Shown: positions 1 through 5,213 of the stretch, piece by piece | How the letters are laid out: each line of letters begins with the position of its first letter | Numbering within the stretch: the first letter of the stretch is position 1 | Assembly (NCBI GenBank): GCA_003229935.1 | Contig: QIGD01000100.1 | Location: 1 to 5,266 of the forward strand | Source: Methanobacteriota archaeon | GTDB lineage: Archaea; Hydrothermarchaeota; Hydrothermarchaeia; Hydrothermarchaeales; BMS3B | DNA: 5,266 nt | Direction of reading: 5' to 3' | The notes under the pieces: generated by a model | What the model saw: only the letters and a program-made list of their open reading frames with translations | Told to the model about the DNA's origin: nothing | The model's database searches: none | Translations under genes and position numbers: made by a program

Positions 1-2
1 AA

Positions 3-143
3 CTCAAACCTTTTGGAGGTGATATTAAGAATATTCTGAATGTTGTAAAGTATAATTTTGCAAGGTCGAATTTTCAAAAGATAACTGTTTTTAGAGTTGA
101 ACCAAAAATAGGTATGATTGTGGAAATCACCTCTATCTCCTAA
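3..143 (+). CDS. arlH: C-terminal end of a gene cut by the window edge, probably archaellum ATPase ArlH
   Basis: The reading frame starting at base 3 is open for 46 codons to a TAA at 141-143; the 5' part lies outside the window. The visible tail ends in FRVEPKIGMIVEITSIS. From memory this resembles the last beta strands of ArlH/FlaH, the KaiC/RecA-like ATP-binding protein of the archaellum motor, whose C-termini often have an F-x-V-x-P-x-x-G-(I/M) pattern. Position supports this, because arlH directly precedes arlI in nearly all archaellum operons, and the stop here is only 10 bases before the arlI ATG. No nucleotide-binding motif is visible because the Walker motifs would lie upstream, so the assignment rests on a short tail and on gene order. 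It could instead be another KaiC-like protein. The other two plus-strand frames close within about 40 bases. Confidence 0.6.
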   Translation, partial: LKPFGGDIKNILNVVKYNFARSNFQKITVFRVEPKIGMIVEITSIS

Positions 144-153
144 GGTAATCATT

Positions 154-1758
154 ATGACAGAACTGAATGATGCAATAAAGACCAATCCACATCTGGGAAA
201 GTATATTCATACTTATAAGAAGAGAAAAGGTAGAATACCTGAATTTGTATCAACTTTATCCAGTGATATGAAAGATTCTTCAAAAATTAATTTTATATAT
301 CCTGTAGGTGACCCTATCTTTATCCATGTTATAGGTACAAAGGAAGGAGTTTTATACAATGCAATTGAGCCGAGGATTGATAGTTTTGAAGAAGAGAAGA
401 GATATAACAGAGTACTGGATAAAATCTTGGAGATGGCTCCTTATACAGAGGAGGCTTCTGAAAATTACAATTTTTCAGAAAATTTAAAGAAACTCTATGA
501 TATGTCTGTAAGTGTTAATGGGAAAAAATCTTTCTTTCAGTCTAAAGTAGAGTTGAGCAGTGAGGAGTATAAAAAGTTCTTATATTTGGTTGAGAGAGAT
601 ATAATTGGAACAGGGCAGATAGAGCCGCTCATAAGAGACCCATATATTGAGGATATTTTTGTCATTGGGCCAAAAAATACCAATATTGTACACAAAATTT
701 TTGGAACTGCTTATACCAATATAGACTTTGGTGATGATATTAAACTTACTGAGTATCTCAAGGGTATGGGGGAGAGGATAGGGAGACCTGTTAGTGAGGC
801 ATCTCCAATTATTGACGGTAGTCTTCCTGACGGTTCTAGAATCAATATAATATATAGTGTTGATGTTAGTAGAAAGGGTTCGAGCTTCACCATAAGGAAA
901 TTTACTTCCGTTCCCCTGAGTATAGCTCAGCTTGTCAGTTGGAACACTCTGTCTTCAACAGAGGCAGCCTATCTCTGGTTATGTCTTGAATATGGATTGA
1001 GTGTATTCGTATGTGGAGAAACAGCAAGCGGAAAAACTACTACTCTTAATTCTATGCTGACCTTTATTAAACCTGATGCAAAGATTTATAGTGCAGAGGA
1101 TACTGCTGAAGTTATAGCACCTCATAAAATCTGGCAGCAGTTGGTTACGAGAGATAAGGGACCTATTGAAGGCAGAGTAACTCTTTTTGATTTGCTCAAA
1201 GCTGCCCTGAGGTCAAGACCAAACTATATAATTGTGGGAGAAATTAGAGGTGAAGAAGGTGCAATAGCTTTTCAGGCAATGCAAACAGGTCATCCAGTAA
1301 TTTCAACTTTTCATGCTTCCTCAGTTAAAAAGATGATACAGAGATTTACAGGGCATCCAATAAATGTACCTATAACCTTTATTGATAATCTTAATGTTGT
1401 TCTTATCCAGCAGGCTGTCTACAGAAAGGGTAAATTTCTAAGGAGAGTTACATCACTGGAGGAAATAGAGGGATATTATGAGGAACTTAAGGGAGTAGCA
1501 ACAAGAAGAATCTTTGAATGGGATTCTGTAAATGATACTCATGTATTCAGAGGATTGAATAATAGTTATGTGCTCGAAGATAAAATAGCCAGAACAGCCG
1601 GTTATGAAGACCCAAGAGAGATATATGATGAGTTGTTCATGAGAGCAAGAATCATTGAGGGAATTATAAGGGAGGGTCTTACTGATTATAGCGATGTGGT
1701 GAAGACAATTAAAGCCTTCTATATCAATGGGATTGATGGTATACCGTTCAGAATATGA
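154..1758 (+). CDS. arlI: Archaellum motor/assembly ATPase ArlI (FlaI), type IV pilus/type II secretion ATPase superfamily
   Basis: This 534-residue protein is the hexameric ATPase that powers archaellum assembly and rotation at the cytoplasmic face, working with ArlH and ArlJ. The N-terminal domain has YPVGDPIFIH at 49-58 and a GxGxIEPLIxDPxIEDI stretch around 152-169, followed by GRP...PDGSRINII near 210-233. The motor domain has a Walker A GETASGKTT (288-296, Lys294), an acidic Asp box AEDT (314-317), a Walker B IIVGEIRG (359-366, Glu363) and a His box TGHPVISTFHASS (378-390, His380 and His387). The stretch DNLNVVLIQQAV is typical of archaeal FlaI. Length matches euryarchaeal ArlI, and all catalytic motifs are intact. 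An in-frame TTG at 118 would add 12 residues, but ATG154 is preferred: it has a Shine-Dalgarno-like AAGGTAAT at 142-149 and follows the upstream stop by 10 bases. A general archaeal pilus ATPase is less likely, given the ArlH-like tail before it and ArlJ after it. Confidence 0.93.
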   Translation: MTELNDAIKTNPHLGKYIHTYKKRKGRIPEFVSTLSSDMKDSSKINFIYPVGDPIFIHVIGTKEGVLYNAIEPRIDSFEEEKRYNRVLDKILEMAPYTEEASENYNFSENLKKLYDMSVSVNGKKSFFQSKVELSSEEYKKFLYLVERDIIGTGQIEPLIRDPYIEDIFVIGPKNTNIVHKIFGTAYTNIDFGDDIKLTEYLKGMGERIGRPVSEASPIIDGSLPDGSRINIIYSVDVSRKGSSFTIRKFTSVPLSIAQLVSWNTLSSTEAAYLWLCLEYGLSVFVCGETASGKTTTLNSMLTFIKPDAKIYSAEDTAEVIAPHKIWQQLVTRDKGPIEGRVTLFDLLKAALRSRPNYIIVGEIRGEEGAIAFQAMQTGHPVISTFHASSVKKMIQRFTGHPINVPITFIDNLNVVLIQQAVYRKGKFLRRVTSLEEIEGYYEELKGVATRRIFEWDSVNDTHVFRGLNNSYVLEDKIARTAGYEDPREIYDELFMRARIIEGIIREGLTDYSDVVKTIKAFYINGIDGIPFRI

Positions 1759-1767
1759 GGGGAATTT

Positions 1768-3432
1768 ATGGGTATAAAACATGAAATAAATATGAGCCCT
1801 AGGAAGTATTTTACAAAAATAGTGTTTCCTTCTCTTATACTCTCGACTTTGGTAGCTGTTGTAATATATGTTAATCTGGATAGAGATTCAAGTTCTTTTA
1901 AATTTGTGGCCTTTTTTATTCCTATTATAGGGATTATGTACTCTGTTATTTATCCCACTCTGAAAACTGACAGAAGAAAGAATGAAATAGATTCAAAGGC
2001 TCACTTTTTTATAACAGCTTTTGGTGTTCTATCAAAGTCAGATGTAAATAGAAAGGCTATCCTCAGGATGATTTCAGAGAAAAAAGAGCTTGGATATCTG
2101 GCAACCGAAATTTATAAACTTTATATTCTTGTGGACAGATGGAATCAGAGTATTTCCAAAGCATCCAGATTTCTATCTAAAAGGACACCCAGCAGGACCT
2201 TTTCAGATTTTCTTGATAGATTCGCACATTCTCAGGATAGTGGGGAAGATATGAATAAATTTCTTTATAAAGAACAGGAGACTGTAATGAATGACTATTC
2301 AACCTACTATAAAGGGGCACTTTATGAAATAGACCTTCTTAAGGAGATGTACAGTGCTGTTCTGCTTTCTCTGGTATTCCTCATGGCTTTTGTGATAATT
2401 ATACCTCTGTTGATGGGTGGAAATCTAGTAAGAATGATCGTTTATATCGCTATATTTTTTATGATGGTGGAAATAGCTTTAATTTACTTTGTGAAGTCTG
2501 TAACTCCCTATGATCCTATATGGCATTCTCGTGATATAGTAACAAGAACCGATAGAAAGCTCCTCTTTTCCTTTATACTCTCTCTTGTAGGCTGTGTTTT
2601 TGTGGGTATAATAATTCATATAACACAAAATACAGGATTTACAAAGAAAGTACCATTTCAGTTTTTAATTTCTTTTGCCATGTCTCCTCTTTTATATTCT
2701 GGGTTTATTTCAAGGAGAGAGGAAAATGTAGTTAAAAGAAAGGATAATAATTTTTCCAGCTTCCTTCGCACTCTTGGTAGTTCTGCCAGTGCAAGAGGAG
2801 GGCTTATCTTGGAACCTCTTTACTATCTGACAACCCATGACTTTGGACCTTTAACTGGAGATATAAAGAATTTATATAGAAGACTCTCTCTCAGAATTGA
2901 TGGTATTAAAAGCTGGAACTTTTTCAGTGCTGAAACTGGCAGCTATCTTATAGATATTTTTTCAAAACTGTTTGTTGAGAGTATTTCTCTGGGTGGTGAA
3001 GCTGGTGATGTGTCAGATATTATATCTTCCAATTTCAGCAGAATACTCACTCTTAGAAAGCAGAAATTTCAGGTTACTTCAAGTTTTATAGGGATTGTTT
3101 ATGGAGTTACAGCTGGTATGGTTTTCTCCATGACAATATCATTTACAATAGCACAGGTGATAAACAGTCTGTATATGGGGCTTAATGTTAATGCAGGTGC
3201 TCTCAGTGGAATACTTTATACGACCTCTCCTTCCAGTCTTCAGATTGTCTCATTTATAATTTTTACAGTTTTTATAATTCACAGTTTGTTGTCTGCAGTG
3301 CTCATTAGGGTGATAGACGGTGGGCATTATTTAAATTCTCTTATACATTTTGTTTTTCTTCTATGGACCTCTGCAATTGTAATGTTTATTTCAGAAAAGG
3401 TCGTTACCTCACTTATATCAACAACTATATGA
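1768..3432 (+). CDS. arlJ: Archaellum membrane platform protein ArlJ (FlaJ), T2SSF family
   Basis: This 554-residue polytopic membrane protein should be the inner-membrane platform on which ArlI acts. I see about nine hydrophobic segments, near residues 18-36, 45-65, 196-216, 222-242, 264-284, 297-314, 439-463, 491-515 and 525-546. Two soluble, basic cytoplasmic regions (about 66-195 and 315-438) match the two T2SSF domains of the family. The second contains SLGGEAGDVSDII (407-419), and a C-terminal RVIDGGHYLNSLIHFVFLLW-type stretch (514-533) is characteristic of FlaJ. Length is normal for euryarchaeal ArlJ. ATG1768 is preceded by GAGGGG (1757-1762), which overlaps the arlI stop TGA, so translation is probably coupled. 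A later ATG at 1792 lacks such a signal. The stop TGA (3430-3432) is followed at once by a tnpB-derived scar read in the same frame, so the last few residues deserve comparison with relatives, although the protein looks complete. Confidence 0.93.
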   Translation: MGIKHEINMSPRKYFTKIVFPSLILSTLVAVVIYVNLDRDSSSFKFVAFFIPIIGIMYSVIYPTLKTDRRKNEIDSKAHFFITAFGVLSKSDVNRKAILRMISEKKELGYLATEIYKLYILVDRWNQSISKASRFLSKRTPSRTFSDFLDRFAHSQDSGEDMNKFLYKEQETVMNDYSTYYKGALYEIDLLKEMYSAVLLSLVFLMAFVIIIPLLMGGNLVRMIVYIAIFFMMVEIALIYFVKSVTPYDPIWHSRDIVTRTDRKLLFSFILSLVGCVFVGIIIHITQNTGFTKKVPFQFLISFAMSPLLYSGFISRREENVVKRKDNNFSSFLRTLGSSASARGGLILEPLYYLTTHDFGPLTGDIKNLYRRLSLRIDGIKSWNFFSAETGSYLIDIFSKLFVESISLGGEAGDVSDIISSNFSRILTLRKQKFQVTSSFIGIVYGVTAGMVFSMTISFTIAQVINSLYMGLNVNAGALSGILYTTSPSSLQIVSFIIFTVFIIHSLLSAVLIRVIDGGHYLNSLIHFVFLLWTSAIVMFISEKVVTSLISTTI

Positions 3433-3450
3433 TATTTTATCGATTTTATG
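3433..3450 (+). terminator. T-rich stretch after arlJ, possible archaeal terminator
   Basis: Two runs of four T (TTTT at 3435-3438 and 3444-3447) lie immediately after the arlJ stop. Archaeal RNA polymerase often stops at T-rich tracts without a hairpin. This is a weak, composition-based call in an AT-rich genome. Confidence 0.2.
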
Positions 3451-3500
3451 CCTGTTCGAGGTCAAGCACAAGATAAACCTATGACTCAGGAAGCCCACGA

Positions 3501-3506
3501 CTTTAG
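3501..3506. repeat. Left copy of CTTTAG direct repeat (target duplication)
   Basis: CTTTAG here is identical to CTTTAG at 3612-3617, and the two copies exactly flank the 105-bp insertion. Confidence 0.6.
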
Positions 3507-3611
3507 AGGCTCTTCCGTAATCAAAAATACTACGAGAAATAAGCTAAATTTAGCCATCATTATCTAAAATAAGCAGTCTTTATATTACTGAGAGTAATTG
3601 TCGGACAGCCT
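3507..3611. mobile_element. 105-bp MITE-like insertion with imperfect inverted ends and 6-bp target duplication
   Basis: The segment begins AGGCTCTTCCG and ends CGGACAGCCT. These ends are inverted copies of each other apart from a small mismatch/bulge (AGGCT with AGCCT, TCCG with CGGA). It is flanked by identical hexamers CTTTAG at 3501-3506 and 3612-3617, as expected of a target-site duplication. It codes for nothing obvious; inside is a perfect palindrome GCTAAATTTAGC (3543-3554). Excision with one hexamer would restore an intact right-end hairpin and tnpB ending, so it appears to have inserted into the older element. The transposase family that moved it cannot be named from the ends alone. 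Confidence 0.6.
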
Positions 3612-3617
3612 CTTTAG
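3612..3617. repeat. Right copy of CTTTAG direct repeat (target duplication)
   Basis: CTTTAG here matches 3501-3506. It also forms the start of the right half of the interrupted IS-end hairpin. Confidence 0.6.
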
Positions 3618-3633
3618 TCGTGGGTAGTTCACC

Positions 3634-3655
3634 AACAAAATAATCATAAAAATTC
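3634..3655 (-). terminator. T-rich tract downstream of the receiver gene, possible terminator
   Basis: Read on the minus strand, the bases just after the receiver-gene stop include TTTTT and TTTT runs before the IS-end hairpin begins. A T-rich archaeal terminator is plausible here, but the support is composition only. Confidence 0.25.
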
Positions 3656-4024
3656 CTAATCAATTATCCCAGGGACCTGTTTGAGAGTTTCTATAATGTC
3701 TTTCTTGGAGAAGGGCTTTACTATATAATCTATAATACTTCCAACATCTTTTCTCTGTAGGGATTTATTGAGGGGATGAACTGTGAAAATTGATACAGGA
3801 ATATCTTTGTACATCTTTTTTATTTGAACCAATACTTCCCATCCTGACATCTCAGGCATAAAAAGATCAAGAAGAATAAAATCAGGTTTCAATTTCTTAA
3901 GGAGGTCTAATGCCTCTTTTCCATTACTGGCACTTATTACTTCAAGTCCATCCGGTTCAAGCATTCTTTCTACCAGATGGGCAATATCAACCTCATCATC
4001 TACTACAAGTATTTTCGCTGCCAT
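3656..4024 (-). CDS. Stand-alone response-regulator receiver domain protein
   Basis: This 122-residue protein is a single CheY-fold receiver domain with no output domain. The acidic pair Asp9-Asp10 follows strand 1 (KILVVDDE). Asp53 in LLDLFMPEMSG is the predicted phospho-acceptor, Thr81 ends strand 4 and Lys103 lies in DYIVKPF, so all the residues needed for phosphotransfer are present. Tyr100 sits where CheY has its switch tyrosine. The N-terminal pattern is closer to general receivers than to archaeal CheY, so I do not call it cheY. Such proteins must act on a partner, receiving phosphate from a histidine kinase; neither is in the window. The gene lies 108 bases downstream of a MEDS-PadR regulator on the same strand and converges on arlJ. 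AGGTA (4031-4035, minus strand) is a suitable ribosome site for this ATG. Confidence 0.9.
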   Translation of the reverse strand: MAAKILVVDDEVDIAHLVERMLEPDGLEVISASNGKEALDLLKKLKPDFILLDLFMPEMSGWEVLVQIKKMYKDIPVSIFTVHPLNKSLQRKDVGSIIDYIVKPFSKKDIIETLKQVPGIID

Positions 4025-4056
4025 ATTTTATACCTATTTAGTAATATAATAAACAT

Positions 4057-4068
4057 AACTTATAAGTT
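4057..4068 (-). promoter_or_regulatory. TATA-like palindrome upstream of the receiver gene
   Basis: AACTTATAAGTT is a perfect 12-base palindrome whose core CTTATAAG resembles an archaeal TATA box. Its centre is about 38 bases before the receiver ATG. Transcription would start roughly 12 bases before the ATG, leaving just enough leader for the AGGTA ribosome site. It suggests the receiver can be transcribed separately from the regulator upstream. Confidence 0.4.
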
Positions 4069-4103
4069 TGACTTTTCTAATATCGAAACATAATTTAGAA
4101 CTT

Positions 4104-4118
4104 GATTATAAGATAATC
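4104..4118. repeat. Inverted repeat GATTAT-AAG-ATAATC between the two regulatory genes
   Basis: Perfect 6-bp arms with a 3-base spacer lie just past the stop of the MEDS-PadR gene and about 36 bases upstream of the TATA-like palindrome of the receiver gene. It could be a regulator-binding site or a weak hairpin at the 3' end of the upstream transcript. Chance is also possible in AT-rich DNA. Confidence 0.3.
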
Positions 4119-4132
4119 AGGTTATACGAACA

Positions 4133-5086
4133 TTAGATGTTTTCTTCTAGGCTTCTGGATATAAACCCAATTATTTTTTTCTGAGCATTTAAATATTCTT
4201 TTATTTTTCTTTCAATATAATCATCGCTTTTTTCTGTAGGTACGTAAAGCTTAGTTTTATTGTCAGATTTTATTACTACCTTTAAATATCCATCTTCTTT
4301 CATTGAATAAAGAATTGGATAAACTGTTCCTTGGCTGAGGAAAATATTGAAGTTTTGTACAAGACTTTTTATCACATCAAAGCCGGACATGGGCTTGAGT
4401 TTCAACATTGAAAGTATGATTATAGGTAGAGCTTTTTTTATACTCTGTTCCATCACCTCTAAAGGAATTACCTCGATATTTCCAGAGGGAAAAATATCAT
4501 GTTCTGGTGTGTTAAAGAAGAATATTGAATGTTCACCATCATGTGTGCTGATTATAGCTTTATGATGGAGCTTTGTGATTGTTTCAATAGAATTCTGTTC
4601 AATATAATCCATATTATAGGAGCATATCGATGTTAATGCAATACCTAAACTTGAAGAATGAAGTTTTTCCTCAAAATTCATAATCTCTTTTATAATCTCT
4701 TTTCGAGGCCTTTCAAAGTCAATAATGAGGTATATACCGCTGTAGTTATTCTTTTTACTATAATTATTATATTTTTCTATTTCAGAGTATAATGTATTTA
4801 AGTCTCCAAGTTTCAGCATTTTTATATTTCCTCTGATAATCTGGATTTCTTTGAATTCTTCCTTTCCATTAAAATCTCCGAATTCGAATTTATTTTTCTT
4901 TCTTGAGAAGGCATATATGCATAGCATTTTGTTATCCATACCTGATTGAAAGAAGGAATTGTAAAAAGAGTATCGCCGCTTTTCTTTTGTATCATAAAGA
5001 TAAAGCCCATGAGAACCCAAATGAAAATTTGAAAATATAAGAAGTTTTCCACCCTTATTCTTAACTGACCTATAACTCTGCCTCAT
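4133..5086 (-). CDS. MEDS-domain sensory protein fused to a PadR-family winged-helix regulator
   Basis: This 317-residue predicted cytoplasmic DNA-binding protein has two parts. Residues about 20-182 resemble the MEDS (DcmR-type sensory) domain: HGLYLYDTKEKRRYSFYNSF near 26-45 with a following strand, and the typical closing pattern (CSYNMDYIEQNSIETITKLHHKAI, 155-178), related to the family's C-x-Y-D...HP-x-(V/I). Residues about 216-290 form a PadR winged helix: ILSMLKLKPMSGFDVIKSL, then SQGTVYPILYSMKEDGYL (251-268), with the recognition helix at TVYPILYSM, and a wing ending KTKLYVPTEK. A helical tail (288-312) could dimerise as in PadR proteins. MEDS is thought to sense small molecules such as hydrocarbon derivatives; the ligand here is unknown. 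The ATG is supported by AGGTGG (5093-5098, minus strand) at 6-base spacing. The receiver gene follows on the same strand. PadR is the surer half; MEDS is assigned by pattern. Confidence 0.8.
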   Translation of the reverse strand: MRQSYRSVKNKGGKLLIFSNFHLGSHGLYLYDTKEKRRYSFYNSFFQSGMDNKMLCIYAFSRKKNKFEFGDFNGKEEFKEIQIIRGNIKMLKLGDLNTLYSEIEKYNNYSKKNNYSGIYLIIDFERPRKEIIKEIMNFEEKLHSSSLGIALTSICSYNMDYIEQNSIETITKLHHKAIISTHDGEHSIFFFNTPEHDIFPSGNIEVIPLEVMEQSIKKALPIIILSMLKLKPMSGFDVIKSLVQNFNIFLSQGTVYPILYSMKEDGYLKVVIKSDNKTKLYVPTEKSDDYIERKIKEYLNAQKKIIGFISRSLEENI

Positions 5087-5213
5087 GAAATACCACCTGA
5101 CAAATATTCTGTTTCTCTTTTTGAAGAGAATCTTTTAAGGAACTAATGCTATTCATGAAAATCTGGGCAAGGAAACCTACCTCACAAATTTTAAAATTGT
5201 ATTCCTTTCCCAT
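5070..5213 (-). CDS. Possible small protein (47 residues) overlapping the start of the MEDS-PadR gene
   Basis: An ATG at 5213 opens 47 codons, beginning MGKEYNFKICEVGFLAQIFM, and closes with TAG at 5070-5072. It overlaps the first 17 bases of the MEDS-PadR gene in another frame. A GGAG lies about 10 bases upstream and an in-frame stop two codons before, so the start is well defined. The protein is soluble-looking with a likely amphipathic helix (about 24-37) and I recognise no family. If translated, it would place the downstream ribosome site inside its coding sequence and could couple the two genes. A chance ORF of this size is common in AT-rich DNA, and the promoter proposed for the MEDS-PadR gene would lie within it. 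Confidence 0.25.
   Translation of the reverse strand: MGKEYNFKICEVGFLAQIFMNSISSLKDSLQKEKQNICQVVFHEAEL
5113..5130. promoter_or_regulatory. Inverted repeat TTCTCTT-N4-AAGAGAA, candidate operator of the MEDS-PadR gene
   Basis: Perfect 7-bp arms with a 4-base spacer sit between the candidate TATA box (5133-5140) and the predicted transcription start near 5110. That is a classic place for a repressor site, and PadR proteins frequently repress their own genes. It does not match the ATGT-N8-ACAT type of bacterial PadR box. It would also form a hairpin if transcribed from further upstream. Confidence 0.35.
5133..5140 (-). promoter_or_regulatory. Possible TATA box of the MEDS-PadR gene
   Basis: CCTTAAAA on the minus strand is a passable archaeal TATA element. 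With the usual spacing of about 25 bases, transcription would begin near 5110. That gives a leader of about two dozen bases containing the AGGTGG ribosome site. An alternative TATA-like palindrome AATTTTAAAATT lies at 5187-5198. Confidence 0.3.
5187..5198 (-). promoter_or_regulatory. AT-rich palindrome, alternative TATA-like element
   Basis: AATTTTAAAATT is a perfect 12-base palindrome about 100 bases before the MEDS-PadR start. As a TATA box it would give a leader of about 80 bases including the 5113-5130 hairpin. In this base composition it may be chance. Confidence 0.2.

Larger units (their letters stand above)
3448..3627 (+). pseudogene. tnpB: Remnant of the 3' end of an IS200/IS605-type tnpB, interrupted by a small insertion
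   Basis: Codons from 3448 read PVRGQAQDKPMTQEAHDF, ending at 3504. A QEAH(D)F tail is typical of the very C-terminus of TnpB, the RNA-guided nuclease of IS200/IS605 elements. If the 105-bp insertion (3507-3611) and one CTTTAG copy are removed, the frame continues as EAHDFSRG and stops at TAG 3625-3627, the usual way such genes end. In the present sequence the frame instead runs from HDF into RGSSVIKN and stops at TAA 3565-3567. Nothing else of TnpB is present: arlJ coding sequence ends 15 bases before, so the zinc finger and RuvC-like parts are missing. The fragment cannot encode a nuclease. The family assignment rests on a short tail, but the hairpin that follows supports it independently. 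Confidence 0.7.
3488..3633 (+). mobile_element. IS200/IS605-type right-end hairpin (omega-RNA 3' region), split by an insertion
   Basis: Left arm CCCACGACT (3494-3502) and right arm AGTCGTGGG (3616-3624), followed by TAGTTCACC, are the two halves of a right-end palindrome familiar from IS200/IS605 tnpB elements. Without the insertion it would read CCCACGACTTTAGTCGTGGG, a perfect 9-bp stem with a TT loop. In such elements this region is both the single-strand recognition site for the TnpA transposase and the scaffold end of the TnpB guide RNA. No left end, tnpA or further tnpB is seen nearby, so this is a solo end or decayed remnant. Any omega RNA made here would carry an enlarged terminal hairpin. 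Confidence 0.7.

Noticed and set aside
15..23. Perfect Shine-Dalgarno sequence GGAGGTGAT inside the upstream coding region
   Set aside because: No usable start follows: the next ATG (39) stops after two codons. It encodes part of a Gly-Gly-Asp, so it is not called a translation start site.
118..153. TTG start extending arlI by 12 residues
   Set aside because: It overlaps the end of the upstream gene, no ribosome site precedes it, and ATG154 has one and begins at the usual ArlI N-terminus.
711..893. 60-codon minus-strand open frame
   Set aside because: It lies fully inside arlI, opposite conserved motif-bearing sequence, with no independent support.
1453..1782. 109-codon open frame on the minus strand
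   Set aside because: It lies opposite the conserved C-terminal part of arlI, has no recognisable domain, and is explained as a shadow of that gene.
3494..3624. CRISPR-like repeat unit
   Set aside because: There are only two inverted arms and one pair of short direct repeats, with no regularly spaced repeats; the IS-end plus insertion reading explains them.
3656..4024. Chemotaxis protein CheY
   Set aside because: All receiver residues are present, but the N-terminal motif is that of a general receiver and no other che genes are in the window, so the specific name is not supported.
4347..4565. 72-codon plus-strand open frame
   Set aside because: It is antisense to the MEDS-PadR coding region and has no recognisable motif.
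4822..5052. 76-codon minus-strand open frame in another frame
   Set aside because: It lies within the MEDS-PadR gene, which has the better ribosome site and clear domains.
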